Shown: piece by piece, positions 51,842-61,201 of the stretch | Numbering within the stretch: the first letter of the stretch is position 1 | Layout: the number at the start of each line of letters is the position of its first letter | Assembly (NCBI GenBank): GCA_023393635.1 | Contig: JAEWKT010000005.1 | Span: 1 to 64,000, forward strand | Origin: Pseudomonadota bacterium | GTDB lineage: Bacteria > Pseudomonadota > Gammaproteobacteria > Pseudomonadales > Moraxellaceae | Length of the DNA: 64,000 bases | Direction of reading: 5' to 3' | Notes under the pieces: generated by a model | Databases searched by the model: none | What the model was told of the DNA's origin: nothing | Seen by the model: only the letters and a program-made list of their open reading frames with translations | Position numbers and translations under genes: made by a program

Positions 51842-52527
51842 GGTTTACCCTCAAACGCTTGCTCAAAGATTCTTGCATAGCCAGCAATAAGCTCAGCACG
51901 GTCAGTACCGTTAATGATACGTCTTGCTGCCACATAATCAATTTTGGCAGGCGTGATATAGTCGTTTAAGGACTTGCCAGTAAATAAGCCCCTAGTCATA
52001 CCCTCAAGCATAATTTTGGCAGACACGTCAGGGCGCAAAGCTAGGTCGGGGTTATTGACTAAATCCAAGCCCAATAGTCTGCCCATCTTATCGTAATTAG
52101 CTAGCCATGTTAGCTGCACATCACCACGGCCATAGTAAGCCTTGCCTTTGATTGGTTGGCCGTATGCCTTGCCCTTGCCCTTGCCGATTTCCTCCACGGG
52201 CAGCATTTTGTGTGCAGTTTCGTGGTAAGCAGTAGCGAGTACATAGGCGGCTTGTGACTTTGGTAGCTTATAGTCATTAATGGCCTTTAAAATGCGCTCT
52301 ATGCCATTAAACTGACTTTGAGTAATAACATTTCCAAATAGCTTGGCTCGCAGTAAATTAAAGCCCTCTGCATTGATAATAAGTGGATTTTGCTCACTAA
52401 TCCCAAGCATGGCCAGCAGCACATCATCAGGCACTGACTTTAAGATCAGGTTGCCAGCATCAACCTGTGATTGACTAAGCTTGCCACCTGACATACTGCG
52501 CAACTGGTCAAATACTGCTTTACTCAT
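51838..52527 (-). CDS. GH19 chitinase-like endolysin
   Basis: The 229-residue protein has a GH19 lysozyme domain from about residue 60. AYHETAHKMLPVEE at 100-113 holds the catalytic Glu103 and a second acidic candidate near 112, and YYGRGDVQLTWLANYDKMG at 131-149 is the GH19 signature. Phage GH19 enzymes cleave peptidoglycan at the end of infection. The N-terminal 60 residues may be a small binding domain. There is no signal peptide, so it depends on the holin next door, whose gene overlaps by four bases. Confidence 0.9.
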   Translation of the reverse strand: MSKAVFDQLRSMSGGKLSQSQVDAGNLILKSVPDDVLLAMLGISEQNPLIINAEGFNLLRAKLFGNVITQSQFNGIERILKAINDYKLPKSQAAYVLATAYHETAHKMLPVEEIGKGKGKAYGQPIKGKAYYGRGDVQLTWLANYDKMGRLLGLDLVNNPDLALRPDVSAKIMLEGMTRGLFTGKSLNDYITPAKIDYVAARRIINGTDRAELIAGYARIFEQAFEGKP

Positions 52528-52796
52528 GGCTTATCCTCACTCTCAATATGCACAGGATCATTAGGCTTGCCAGTTGCGGCATCGGCCTGCATGTCCTCTT
52601 TTTTGTGGTTTTGGTCACTACTACCAAAGTAATAGCCCATGACGCTGGCGACATAGCCAGCCACAAAGCCTAGCGCGATGTTTACCAAGTCTTTATTTTC
52701 AGTAGGGATTTGCACAAAAAATAGGCCAGTTACCAGTAATGCAATAATGGCTACCAGTGCCAGTGCCAACCATGCCCTTGTATGCTCACTTTTCAT
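52524..52796 (-). CDS. Holin-like membrane protein
   Basis: The protein is 90 residues from the ATG at 52796, chosen because GGGGG lies about 8 bases before it. Two membrane segments (about 9-29 and 38-59, with GFVAGYVASVMGYYFGSS) are followed by a charged cytoplasmic tail. The size, two-helix plan and place directly before the endolysin fit a class II holin. It overlaps the end of the upstream coiled-coil gene by 11 bases and the endolysin start by four. Confidence 0.75.
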   Translation of the reverse strand: MKSEHTRAWLALALVAIIALLVTGLFFVQIPTENKDLVNIALGFVAGYVASVMGYYFGSSDQNHKKEDMQADAATGKPNDPVHIESEDKP

Positions 52797-53313
52797 CTTT
52801 ATACCCCCTGCGGTACATGCTTTCGCGTATTGCATCCATTTGCGTGCGTAGCGATAAGTGCTCACGCTCTGCAATGCTTAGCTGCTTTTCACTCGCACTC
52901 TCTAACACTCGCAAGCGCTGCTCATTTGCAGTTGATAGTGCGGTATTGTTTTCAATTCGGGTTTTCTGCGTTGTCCATGCGGCCATGACAGCGATAATAA
53001 ATGTGACACCAACCGCTGATACAATATTGGTTACTGTGTCCAGCTTGGTTTTTGATGTTTTGAGCACATCCAAGTCTTTGTTGATTTTTTCAATATCCCC
53101 AACTAGCCCGCTTTTTGTTTGATTGAGCATTTCGCGTGTTTGCTGCTGATCAACTTTCATTTGCTCAATCTGCATTGAAAGTCGATCAAGCTGTTGTGGC
53201 GTCATTTGCAGCTTTTCCAAAGCGCCACATATCGTGTTGATTTTGTCGCTAATGGCCGCAAGCTGTATGGCGCTCGCCGTTGGTGGCTCTCGCGTGTAGT
53301 CGCTTTCAGGCAT
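52786..53313 (-). CDS. Coiled-coil membrane protein of the lysis cluster
   Basis: The 175-residue protein has a long N-terminal coiled coil (about 20-95), one membrane segment VSAVGVTFIIAVMAAWT near 98-115, and a second coiled coil with RxxLxxxE repeats at the C-terminus. It ends in a charged YRRGYKDEK tail. It may be an antiholin or spanin-like scaffold. Only its place upstream of the holin supports a lysis role. Confidence 0.65.
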   Translation of the reverse strand: MPESDYTREPPTASAIQLAAISDKINTICGALEKLQMTPQQLDRLSMQIEQMKVDQQQTREMLNQTKSGLVGDIEKINKDLDVLKTSKTKLDTVTNIVSAVGVTFIIAVMAAWTTQKTRIENNTALSTANEQRLRVLESASEKQLSIAEREHLSLRTQMDAIRESMYRRGYKDEK

Positions 53314-53342
53314 TGTATTCCCCTAATTTTTGGCAATAAAAA

Positions 53343-53358
53343 AGCACCCGAAGGTGCT
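53343..53358 (-). terminator. Terminator downstream of the tail module
   Basis: AGCACC and GGTGCT pair around CGAA, with a T run on the minus-strand side. It separates the tail genes from the lysis operon. Confidence 0.85.
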
Positions 53359-53376
53359 GTGTGGTTGTATTTAAAA

Positions 53377-53607
53377 CTAAATTTCGATTTGCAAAACGGT
53401 GCCATTTGGTGCTGATCGTTTAATCTCACTGCCCGATATAAATACGCGATCACCAACAAAATAGCGCGTCTGACTTGTGCAAATAACCAGGCCTGTGCCG
53501 TCTACTACCAAAACCTTATATTCTGGATGATTAGCAAATTGTACGTTACCGATAAATTCAGGCGCTTTGGGTAGCAAGTCAATCAAGCGGTTTAATGCAT
53601 TACTCAT
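53377..53607 (-). CDS. Small phage protein at the end of the tail module
   Basis: The protein is 76 residues from the ATG at 53607, which overlaps the last codons of the 660-residue tail gene. It is beta-rich (YKVLVVDGTGLVICTSQTRYFVGDRVFISGSEI), suggesting a small barrel or OB-like module. I recognise no family; a tail or virion accessory role is inferred from position. Confidence 0.65.
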   Translation of the reverse strand: MSNALNRLIDLLPKAPEFIGNVQFANHPEYKVLVVDGTGLVICTSQTRYFVGDRVFISGSEIKRSAPNGTVLQIEI

Positions 53608-55582
53608 GGTTAGCTCTCTCAATACCTACAGTTTGCACCACACTGCCAAAACTAAAAGACACACTGACGCTATCAACAATGCCCCACCAGTCGCCATTAA
53701 ATGCCACCAATTCACCAAGCGCACACAAGCCAACATCGGTATGGATCGGCATTTGCAAGCTGTGATACTCAACCATACCTGCTTTAGCTAGTATTGCGCG
53801 GCCTTTACTGTGCATCACTGTATTGCTGGTTAATAACGTGCTGTTATAAGGCTGCTGCAAGTTATCGCCTGCTGTGCCTGAGCGCTTAACTTGCCCTGTT
53901 AAGCCACTGCGGTCATTAGTCAACCACACGCCGTTATAATCTGGCAATGGTTCAAAGTCAGTGGATAAATCAGTCACAATAGATTCAGGGATTAAGCGGT
54001 CATAATCGCCTGTGTCCAAGCTGTCCCAGTATGTTTTTTTGTATAGCGGCTTAATACTTAAGGTCTGGCTATCAGGCTCGCTATAAATAAAGCCACCACC
54101 TGCCTCGGCAAGCATCGTAATGGCACCAATGGGCGTAGCGTTGCCATAGCTCATACTACCTGCTGGCAATATCCAGCCAAGCGCATCAATTAACTGCCAA
54201 TTTAGCACCATGTCACTGCCAACGCGGTCAAGCTCAGCTTGTGCCAATTGCACACTGGTACGCTCGTTTTCTTGCGTAAATGAGCGTACAGGGCTATACG
54301 GTGGTGATAGCAATGCACTAGGGCTGCGCCCAGATAAACTATAAACATCTTTTGCAAACTGCCTTGAGCGCGTACGGTTTTCAAGCAGCATGTGATGCTC
54401 AAATCCGTTCACCACAATTTTTAAAATGACAGGCTTGGCATCAATAGGGTTTAGTTTATAAAGCTCGCTTGCTGGCACTGTTAATTTATACGACCAGCAC
54501 CAACGGCTGCGGTCTGTGTCAAAACTGCCATTCATGACGCTAATGGGCAAGTCGTTATCAAGACGCGTTACACTAATATCATTCACGATATGCCACCAAT
54601 TCCTTTTTGCAATTTGCGGTATGCAATCATCGCTACCAAAATTTAATATGACGTTGTGACTATCAACTTCGCCCAATAAGCAAATAAAGTTAAGGTCAGT
54701 TGAGCCAACATAAACAGGCGTTTCGGGTCTTGGCCACGGTAAGACAGGGTGTTTGCGGTAGTGGATTGCTTTGGCCTTATCCCATGCCAAGCCAGTGCTA
54801 GTAATTAGCTCTAAGCCCTTGTCATGGCCAAAAGTCACTACTTTTTCAAACACATGCGCAACGTCGTAAGCGTAAGTGATTTGCTTACGCTTGCGGATCA
54901 TTTCCTGCCATGTGGTTGACCGTTGGTGCGCCAGCACATTGCCCACTTGCCATTTAAGCTGTTTTGCAATGCGCAATTGATCGGTAATATCCCAGCTGGT
55001 TATTGCGTCAATGCTTAATCCATTGGCTTGCTGCCACACGGATTTAATTGCCTGCGCTAATGGATTGGCTTTATCAAAACCAATAAAGGCCTGATTGCTG
55101 ATATTTAAACCACGCTCAAAATAAAAGGCGCTGTTATGCGCCTTAAAGATTGGTTTTGCGTATTTAAACGTGGGTGATATTAAACATGGCTTTGCACGCT
55201 GATATTTAAAGTTGCTAAATAAGCCCACACCTTTGATAAAGTTAATATCAAAAGTAGCTGCTATCTCAACGTCAAAATCAGTATCAACTACAACATCAAT
55301 AGTGCCAGTGATTGCACCTGCTGGCACAAACGTAGCCATAATTTCAGTGCCAAAACTGGTGTCAACAATCGTGTCAATAATGGCAATAACCGCATCATTA
55401 TCTGTAACTGTTGCGATTATCTCAACTGCAAACTCAGTATCAACAATGCTGTCAATAACAGCCGTAACGCCACTGCTGTCATCACCAAAATTTAATATGA
55501 CGTTGTGACTATCAACTGGCTCAAGCGGCTTATTAAAATTAAGAATTACATTGTGCGCATCCACATCAGACAAAGTACCCAC
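53600..55582 (-). CDS. Large phage tail protein with repeats (tip/fibre-associated)
   Basis: The 660-residue protein starts at a GTG after GAGG. Three repeats with a period of exactly 26 residues occur at 43, 69 and 95, each with a ID-x-x-VDT-x-F-x-x-EI-x-AT pattern. A second motif, VDSHNVILNF, occurs at 7-16, 23-32 and 306-315. The C-terminal half recalls phage central tail-tip proteins (LLENRTRSRQFAKDVYSLSGRSPSALLSPP). The repeats look like an evolving spacer or adhesin head. Its receptor is unknown. Confidence 0.75.
   Translation of the reverse strand: MGTLSDVDAHNVILNFNKPLEPVDSHNVILNFGDDSSGVTAVIDSIVDTEFAVEIIATVTDNDAVIAIIDTIVDTSFGTEIMATFVPAGAITGTIDVVVDTDFDVEIAATFDINFIKGVGLFSNFKYQRAKPCLISPTFKYAKPIFKAHNSAFYFERGLNISNQAFIGFDKANPLAQAIKSVWQQANGLSIDAITSWDITDQLRIAKQLKWQVGNVLAHQRSTTWQEMIRKRKQITYAYDVAHVFEKVVTFGHDKGLELITSTGLAWDKAKAIHYRKHPVLPWPRPETPVYVGSTDLNFICLLGEVDSHNVILNFGSDDCIPQIAKRNWWHIVNDISVTRLDNDLPISVMNGSFDTDRSRWCWSYKLTVPASELYKLNPIDAKPVILKIVVNGFEHHMLLENRTRSRQFAKDVYSLSGRSPSALLSPPYSPVRSFTQENERTSVQLAQAELDRVGSDMVLNWQLIDALGWILPAGSMSYGNATPIGAITMLAEAGGGFIYSEPDSQTLSIKPLYKKTYWDSLDTGDYDRLIPESIVTDLSTDFEPLPDYNGVWLTNDRSGLTGQVKRSGTAGDNLQQPYNSTLLTSNTVMHSKGRAILAKAGMVEYHSLQMPIHTDVGLCALGELVAFNGDWWGIVDSVSVSFSFGSVVQTVGIERANHE
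54635..54668. repeat. 34-bp direct repeat, copy 1
   Basis: This 34-base segment within the tail gene is identical to 55484-55517 and encodes the third VDSHNVILNF motif. The copies are 849 bases apart. Confidence 0.9.
55484..55517. repeat. 34-bp direct repeat, copy 2
   Basis: Identical to 54635-54668; it encodes the second VDSHNVILNF motif near the N-terminus of the tail protein. A third, diverged copy lies at about 55535-55570. Confidence 0.9.
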
Positions 55583-55595
55583 ATGCGCACCTCAA

Positions 55596-55982
55596 TTATG
55601 GTCGTAATTTAATAGACTGAATACTAACTTCACCGCCCATTGTGATTTCGGATTTTGATAAAACAATGTCAGTGCCAATTTCTAGGTCTTGCACTGGTTG
55701 ACCCGCACCGTTATACATGCGCGCCCATGTTGCTGTACCTGTTTTAATCACGGTAGCAGTATCACTTGGATATAGCTCAACGTAATCAACAGTGACCTCT
55801 TTAAAGCATGGCTCAGGCAATGTCAGCGTGACAAGTTTAGCGGCGTTATTTGCTGCTGTTTCGGTTGTAGCTGGCATCGTATCGTCATAAAAAACAATGG
55901 TGGCTGTACCCGCACCGCTATCTAAAAAACTAGCTAGTGCGGTAATCATATTGAGTTTTGCAGCTTTTGAAGTTTGGCTCAT
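55596..55982 (-). CDS. Small phage tail-associated protein (128 residues)
   Basis: The protein begins MSQTSKAAKLNMITALASFLDSGAGTATIVFYDD and is then beta-rich, with AGQPVQDLEIGTDIVLSKSEI near the end. It is of a type often encoded beside the beta-domain protein next to it in siphophage tail modules. Its start overlaps the upstream gene by four bases. I know no assigned function; a tail-tip structural role is inferred. Confidence 0.68.
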   Translation of the reverse strand: MSQTSKAAKLNMITALASFLDSGAGTATIVFYDDTMPATTETAANNAAKLVTLTLPEPCFKEVTVDYVELYPSDTATVIKTGTATWARMYNGAGQPVQDLEIGTDIVLSKSEITMGGEVSIQSIKLRP

Positions 55983-56266
55983 TTTGGCACCACTAGGTCT
56001 GCTATGACTGCGTTATATTGATTTGAGGGATGATGAGCAACAATGAAATATGTACTTTTCGCCAAAAATTCAAACTTATAATTGCCGAGATTGTCGGATA
56101 AAACTTCTTTGATTAATCGGCCCGAGATACGCTCATAAAGACGTACACGGCAAGGAAAAGGGATATTCAATTTTTTGATTTGCCCTTTAATTGAAAATCC
56201 ATTTGCATCATATATACGATCATAAACGTTCGATTTTGAAGTATGAATACTAAGATTTAAAAGCAT
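55979..56266 (-). CDS. Phage beta-sandwich protein (carboxypeptidase-regulatory-like)
   Basis: The protein is 95 residues from the ATG at 56266, which overlaps the upstream stop by one base (TGATG). It carries CRVRLYERISGRLIKEVLSD followed by GNYKFEFLAKSTYFIVAHH and NAVIADLVVP, a compact transthyretin or SpaA-like beta fold common in phage tail modules. It may decorate or cap the tail tip. A GGAG ribosome binding site lies 7 bases upstream. Confidence 0.75.
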   Translation of the reverse strand: MLLNLSIHTSKSNVYDRIYDANGFSIKGQIKKLNIPFPCRVRLYERISGRLIKEVLSDNLGNYKFEFLAKSTYFIVAHHPSNQYNAVIADLVVPK

Positions 56267-57519
56267 CACAACTCTCCAATTTTTAGTATCAATTGTCCTG
56301 CAATGCTAGAAAATGGAGCTACATTACATGCAATATATGCTGAATTATTCTTATTAAATACAGTATAGTTTGAATAGGGTTGCTGTTGAAACAGCCAGTA
56401 AATCCCCTTCATTTCACCGCGCAGCACATCCTCATTTATAAAAATTGGAGCAAATGGAATTGAATTTGCAAGCGATGGAGGACCAAAATGATTAGATCCT
56501 CCAGTATAAACATTGTTACTTGGAGTGCTCAGTGAATAAACACTACCTAATTTATAGTTTGCAACTTGATTATAAGATCTTTGTAATAGCAAAGTATCTT
56601 GATACTGAGTTGTGAGTAAAGGCGAGTAGCGATTTCTTGCATAACTGAAGTTCGCAGCATGATAAAGAATAGTGGAAGATAGGAATGTTGTTGATGTATC
56701 TGCATCTAAAATTGAATCAAATGCCCCAAATCCATAACAAAGAGCTTCTAAAGATGTTGTTGTTGAGCAAGGAAGAATATAAAAATAATCTTTATTCCCA
56801 ACTAAAATCCAATTTCTAGCACCCACTGCAGGACTGCCCGCATCGTACCTGTTTGAATTATCAGCAAATTGATATTGATGTGCATAATACCATTTCGACC
56901 AGCCATTGCTTGCTGTAGTTCCTGAGCCTGTACCGATCCAATTCTTATCAGGATTAGCATTGTCATATGGGGCCTGCACTCCAAGCATCGTATCAATGTC
57001 GGTCATATCTTCAACAATGCCGACCTTTGCATATTTCGCATAAGTTGCTGTGTATGCAGGATCAAGTGCATCTACAACACGTAAATATGGACGTGATGCA
57101 AGTAATGTATTAGACGAGCGATAAGCCGCTTTTCCAGTTCCGCTAAATGGCTTTAGCCAACCCAACGGTGGCAAACGGCATGTTATAGTACCTGTGGCAG
57201 TACTTACACTCGGTGCGGCAGGCAGTTCAAATGTAATGCTATTGGCACTAGGTGCAGTCAAAATTCGATGCTGGCCGTTGTAGTCGCTTTGCGCCGCGCC
57301 TGCAATCTCAACGACTTGATACTGCATAAAATTGTGATTGCCGCTAAAGGTTGCGGTTGCGGTAGTGCCGCTTGCAGTTAATGTAGCAATAGACTGACTG
57401 CCAAAACCATTAACAAGGCAGGCATCAAGTACGGCAATCATACTGCCTTGCACGTTACCAAGCTGCGGTGCGTTGGTATTGGTGTGGACGTAAAACTTAA
57501 TATCAGTACTGGCAACCAT
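56266..57519 (-). CDS. Phage tail structural protein (417 residues)
   Basis: The protein is beta-rich with an Ig-like or barrel insert near 43-110 (SIATLTASGTTATATFSGNH..., QYQVVEIAGAAQSDYNGQHRI). The second half is aromatic and surface-like. A GAGG ribosome binding site precedes the ATG. Similar proteins accompany the small beta-sandwich protein in siphophage tail clusters. A fibre or tip role is inferred from position; there is no enzyme motif. Confidence 0.7.
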   Translation of the reverse strand: MVASTDIKFYVHTNTNAPQLGNVQGSMIAVLDACLVNGFGSQSIATLTASGTTATATFSGNHNFMQYQVVEIAGAAQSDYNGQHRILTAPSANSITFELPAAPSVSTATGTITCRLPPLGWLKPFSGTGKAAYRSSNTLLASRPYLRVVDALDPAYTATYAKYAKVGIVEDMTDIDTMLGVQAPYDNANPDKNWIGTGSGTTASNGWSKWYYAHQYQFADNSNRYDAGSPAVGARNWILVGNKDYFYILPCSTTTSLEALCYGFGAFDSILDADTSTTFLSSTILYHAANFSYARNRYSPLLTTQYQDTLLLQRSYNQVANYKLGSVYSLSTPSNNVYTGGSNHFGPPSLANSIPFAPIFINEDVLRGEMKGIYWLFQQQPYSNYTVFNKNNSAYIACNVAPFSSIAGQLILKIGEL

Positions 57520-57546
57520 AATAACCTCTTATTTTGAGCAATAAAA

Positions 57547-57578
57547 AAGGCCGCACTATGCAAAATAGGCAGCCTATA
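57547..57578 (-). terminator. Hairpin inside the tail module
   Basis: AGGCcGC and GGCaGCCT-type arms pair imperfectly across about 13 bases with T residues on the minus-strand side. It may reduce transcription of the downstream tail genes. Confidence 0.55.
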
Positions 57579-57603
57579 AACTTGATAAATTAAACCTATA
57601 AAA

Positions 57604-59232
57604 TCACACCACGCGGTCAATGTCACCGCGCAGCATGATTTGAAATTGATCAGACATCACACTTGGTTCAGATTGCTTAACCGTGCGGATTGCCCATATT
57701 GGGAATGTTGCTGCAATAGTGTTAAACCGTAGTACGTTACCGCTTGCCCAGCCTGCGCCCCAGCCCTCTTTTTTAACTTTAAAGTAAGGCTTGTTGGTTA
57801 CTGGATTAATCGGTGCGCAATCAGTATTGACGCTACCCGTGCCAATTTGCCCCGATACTTCACCCACAATTCTAAAGTTGGTAGCATCGGTAAATACTAA
57901 CGCCCAACGCTCTTGGATCGCGCCAAGGTTGGTAACTTCAATTGGGTATAGCGCATTGTTGTAATTGGCTGTCAGTGGTGCACCTGTGGCCTCATCAGCC
58001 CACACGTTATTCCATGTGCTCTGCACAAACTTGCGCGTGTATCTGGCTTGCATATCACCAATCACTAGCGCACTACCAACAATCGTATTGTCAGCATCGT
58101 AATTATGTGTCACAGGCTTAGTAAATGTGATTTGGCCGTTAATCTGCACATCGCGGATTAAACCCATATCCTGATAACGATATTTGGCAGTTAATGGTGG
58201 CACCAGTGCATTTAAAGCAAAGTCACCACCTAGCGTAAACTTGCCATAATCATAGTCCACTGTGTACATGTCGTAAGGCACTTTTGTGCCTTGACTGTCC
58301 TCAAGCTCAAGCCATGAAATACGTGCATCATCAAGTGCATAAGTCTGGCCAGCTATGTGATTAGGCAGAGCATATTCTTTACTGCTACTGACAATGCCAA
58401 TGTCACCCACTCTAAAAATAGGTACACGGCCATCTAGTGGCAAGCGCGTTGCAGATAAGCCTAAAATCTCGCTATCAAGCGGGATATAAGTGTAAGCCAC
58501 TGCGTTATAGCGCATATTGCTTGGATCAACCCACACGGGTGCATTAATCCAGCTTGTCACACCATCACCATTGGGCGCAGGGATTTTATACTCAAGGATA
58601 GGGTCATACCACGGCTCATCTTTAACCCATAAGTTGTCGCTTACCTTTAACTTTCGGTAAAAATAAATATCCACAAAACCAGTGTCGTAATCAATTGTAC
58701 CTTGCGCTTTATCCGTACTAACCTTGCCAAACTCATCAAATTGTAGTGTGAGCTGGCCAAACTCTAGCGATGTAACAACCACAGTGAGCGATGCTGGACG
58801 TATTGGCACCACAGGCGTTCTAAAGCTCACATGATTGATGGGCGGCATATCAGTTGTGGTGGTCAGTGAGCGCAGTTGCAATGTGTTATCAGCATTGGGT
58901 GTCCAGCTTGTAAGCTCAATTGCTCCATTGCCGTACTGGATTGTGCCAGATGCAGTACCGCTATTGGTTGCAGGATCAACATTGCGGTATAGCGTGCCCA
59001 TGCGATCAATAAAGGTATCACTACCTAATCTAAAACGTACTGAGCCTGCAATTATTTGCTCATCAAAACCAGATGTTAAGTCAAATTTTAAGTTGGTTGC
59101 TGTCACTGTTTTACTATCGCTGCCCGTGCCAGATGTATCTCGATAACTAACAGCAATGTCGGCCGCATTATAGGTTTTAAGTGTTTGCGCAACTGGGGTG
59201 TAGCCTGATGTTTGTGGGCTGTAAAAACTCAT
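57604..59232 (-). CDS. Phage tail protein with GxIxYxxG repeats (542 residues)
   Basis: The protein is mostly beta and carries repeated short motifs: GTIQYGNGAIELT near 97-109, GTIDYDTGFVDIY near 183-195 and YTVDYDYGKFTLG near 330-342. Each looks like a turn between small beta domains. The same motif recurs in the upstream 654-residue protein. It is probably a tail or baseplate wall component. I see no catalytic motif. Confidence 0.72.
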   Translation of the reverse strand: MSFYSPQTSGYTPVAQTLKTYNAADIAVSYRDTSGTGSDSKTVTATNLKFDLTSGFDEQIIAGSVRFRLGSDTFIDRMGTLYRNVDPATNSGTASGTIQYGNGAIELTSWTPNADNTLQLRSLTTTTDMPPINHVSFRTPVVPIRPASLTVVVTSLEFGQLTLQFDEFGKVSTDKAQGTIDYDTGFVDIYFYRKLKVSDNLWVKDEPWYDPILEYKIPAPNGDGVTSWINAPVWVDPSNMRYNAVAYTYIPLDSEILGLSATRLPLDGRVPIFRVGDIGIVSSSKEYALPNHIAGQTYALDDARISWLELEDSQGTKVPYDMYTVDYDYGKFTLGGDFALNALVPPLTAKYRYQDMGLIRDVQINGQITFTKPVTHNYDADNTIVGSALVIGDMQARYTRKFVQSTWNNVWADEATGAPLTANYNNALYPIEVTNLGAIQERWALVFTDATNFRIVGEVSGQIGTGSVNTDCAPINPVTNKPYFKVKKEGWGAGWASGNVLRFNTIAATFPIWAIRTVKQSEPSVMSDQFQIMLRGDIDRVV

Positions 59233-59236
59233 ATTG

Positions 59237-61201
59237 TCACCCTGCTCCGTACATTATGAATGGCGTGTAGTTGGGATAGTAAAAATTTTGCTCTAGTGCT
59301 GGCGTCACTTCACATGCGCCTGTTGCGTAAGTAATTACGCCCATTTGCACCCCAAACTGATTTACCAGCTTACCAGTAGTGCTATCTATCGGCTCATCGT
59401 GTAGCAAGACCCTGCCGCTTTGTGCTGCCCCCACACCAGAACTAACGGGTATACTTAGCTCCACGCTATTTTGCTCAATTGCGGTACCAGTGCCGATAGT
59501 AAAATTTAACTTCTGACTGCTATCTGGAGCGCCACTATTTACAGTTTGGGCTTTGGGTGCGCCAAACGTGTAAGTGATGGTAAATACTGTGCCTTGTTGC
59601 GGCAATTTTTTGGGGATAATGCGGCCTTTACCCGTATTGCGCCTTAAGTACCCCGTGGCATCACCTGTAAACTGCCCTGCGCTGTTTAGCGTTGCGGTTT
59701 TGGCCACACCCTCAAGTGTCCATGTCACGGTTGCGGTGGCTATCCCGTTATGAAACAAAGTAAAGTCTACGCCAGCAGGTGCTACGGTTAAGCCGCTGCG
59801 GACAAACGTAGTAATGGGCGTACCCCACAATAACAAAATAGGCGTGCCCACATCTGGCAATGCGCCTGTTGTTAAAAGCCATGAGCCAGTTTCATAATTG
59901 ATGCTACCTGAGCCAAAGCTGGTACTTGCACCCTTTAACTGGCCAGAACCGTCATCTTTTAGCTCATAAAACTTGCCCTGTGACATATAGCTAATCGACA
60001 AAGAACCAGGGGCAGGAGTTGGCACTAAAACGCCCGTCCAGTTTGCAGACTGATTGGCTTGCGTCACGGGCACTGCATAAGACTGCGTGTACTGCGTTGG
60101 GCTAGCCGCTGGCATAAACGTAATGGCTAATGTGGCTGTGCCACTGCCTGCGCTTTGTGTCCACTGGATTAAGCCTTTTTGATAATCAATCGTGCCTACT
60201 TGCGTACCAGCGGTGTTTTTAAGTATGCCGCCTTGGTCAGTAATTGACTGGCCAAATAAACTAAAAGAAACGCTGGACGGCATCACACCAGAGCCTAAAT
60301 ACAGGTTTTGCGCTAAACCAACAGTAGTTGTAAAACTGGCTGTAATTGGGTCGGTATTGCCCGCAACCAAAGTTACGCGCTCGCCTGCTGCATTCACATC
60401 AACAATTGGCGTTTCGGTTTGCGCACTTGGGATAATCTGGCTGAAAATACTTTGCGCTTGCACTGTAAATGTGCCAACGCTTACATCATCAGCTAAGTTG
60501 CTAGAGCCATAATACAGGCCGCTATCGGCAACAATCGTGTCGCGGATAATGGTTTGCGGCTTGGTTGAGGTGTACCACTGCGCTGCTGATACACCATTAA
60601 AATCACGCTCTAGTGCATCATTAAGCGTATAAGTGACCACCTTATATTCCACGTTGGTTTTATCAACGCGCACAATGGCAATACGGGTATCGACTTTAGT
60701 AATGCGCACATACTGCTGATATTCGGCAAGTTTACCCTCGTCAGATACCAGCACTAGCGTAGTGCCTGCGCTGGCCTCGGTTTCTGCTTTATCCATGGCA
60801 ACTTGTATAGCTTTCATGCCCTGATAAGCCGTATCTAGCAGACTGCCTACCGCCTGCGCACCTTTAGCCAAATAATTTTCAATGCGGTTTTTTGCAGCGT
60901 TGCGCTCATCTGTCCATGACTTGGTGCTAAATAACAAGGCAGACACGTTGGGATCGGCTGGATTTTCAGAGATAAAAACCGTTGCGCCCATTAAGCTGTC
61001 AGTATCGTTAGTAATGACAGCAGGATATATCTTGCGTAATGACACGCGCCCCATCGTGCGATCAAGCTCAGACACATCAGGAAACAGGTTATTAGACTGG
61101 CCATCTTCAATAATTTGGCCTGAGTATTTACCACCACCGTCATCAGTATCAGTCAATCGCTCGGACTTATAAATTACCAAGTCTTTTGTTTCAATTGCCA
61201 T
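59237..61201 (-). CDS. Phage tail protein with GxIxYxxG repeats (654 residues)
   Basis: The protein begins MAIETKDLVIYKSERLTDTDDGGG and continues with a FPDVSELDRTMGRVSLRKIYPAVI block. The second half contains GTIDYQKGLIQWT, GSINYETGSWLLT and GVITYATGACEVT, the same turn motif as in the next gene. This suggests the two arose from a common modular scaffold. The start abuts the end of the 135-residue gene. A tail-tip or baseplate role is inferred. Confidence 0.72.
   Translation of the reverse strand: MAIETKDLVIYKSERLTDTDDGGGKYSGQIIEDGQSNNLFPDVSELDRTMGRVSLRKIYPAVITNDTDSLMGATVFISENPADPNVSALLFSTKSWTDERNAAKNRIENYLAKGAQAVGSLLDTAYQGMKAIQVAMDKAETEASAGTTLVLVSDEGKLAEYQQYVRITKVDTRIAIVRVDKTNVEYKVVTYTLNDALERDFNGVSAAQWYTSTKPQTIIRDTIVADSGLYYGSSNLADDVSVGTFTVQAQSIFSQIIPSAQTETPIVDVNAAGERVTLVAGNTDPITASFTTTVGLAQNLYLGSGVMPSSVSFSLFGQSITDQGGILKNTAGTQVGTIDYQKGLIQWTQSAGSGTATLAITFMPAASPTQYTQSYAVPVTQANQSANWTGVLVPTPAPGSLSISYMSQGKFYELKDDGSGQLKGASTSFGSGSINYETGSWLLTTGALPDVGTPILLLWGTPITTFVRSGLTVAPAGVDFTLFHNGIATATVTWTLEGVAKTATLNSAGQFTGDATGYLRRNTGKGRIIPKKLPQQGTVFTITYTFGAPKAQTVNSGAPDSSQKLNFTIGTGTAIEQNSVELSIPVSSGVGAAQSGRVLLHDEPIDSTTGKLVNQFGVQMGVITYATGACEVTPALEQNFYYPNYTPFIMYGAG

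Noticed and set aside
53202..53459. A lysis-gene spanin in an alternative frame
   Set aside because: The frame crosses the terminator hairpin at 53343-53358 and lacks a lipobox or membrane helix.
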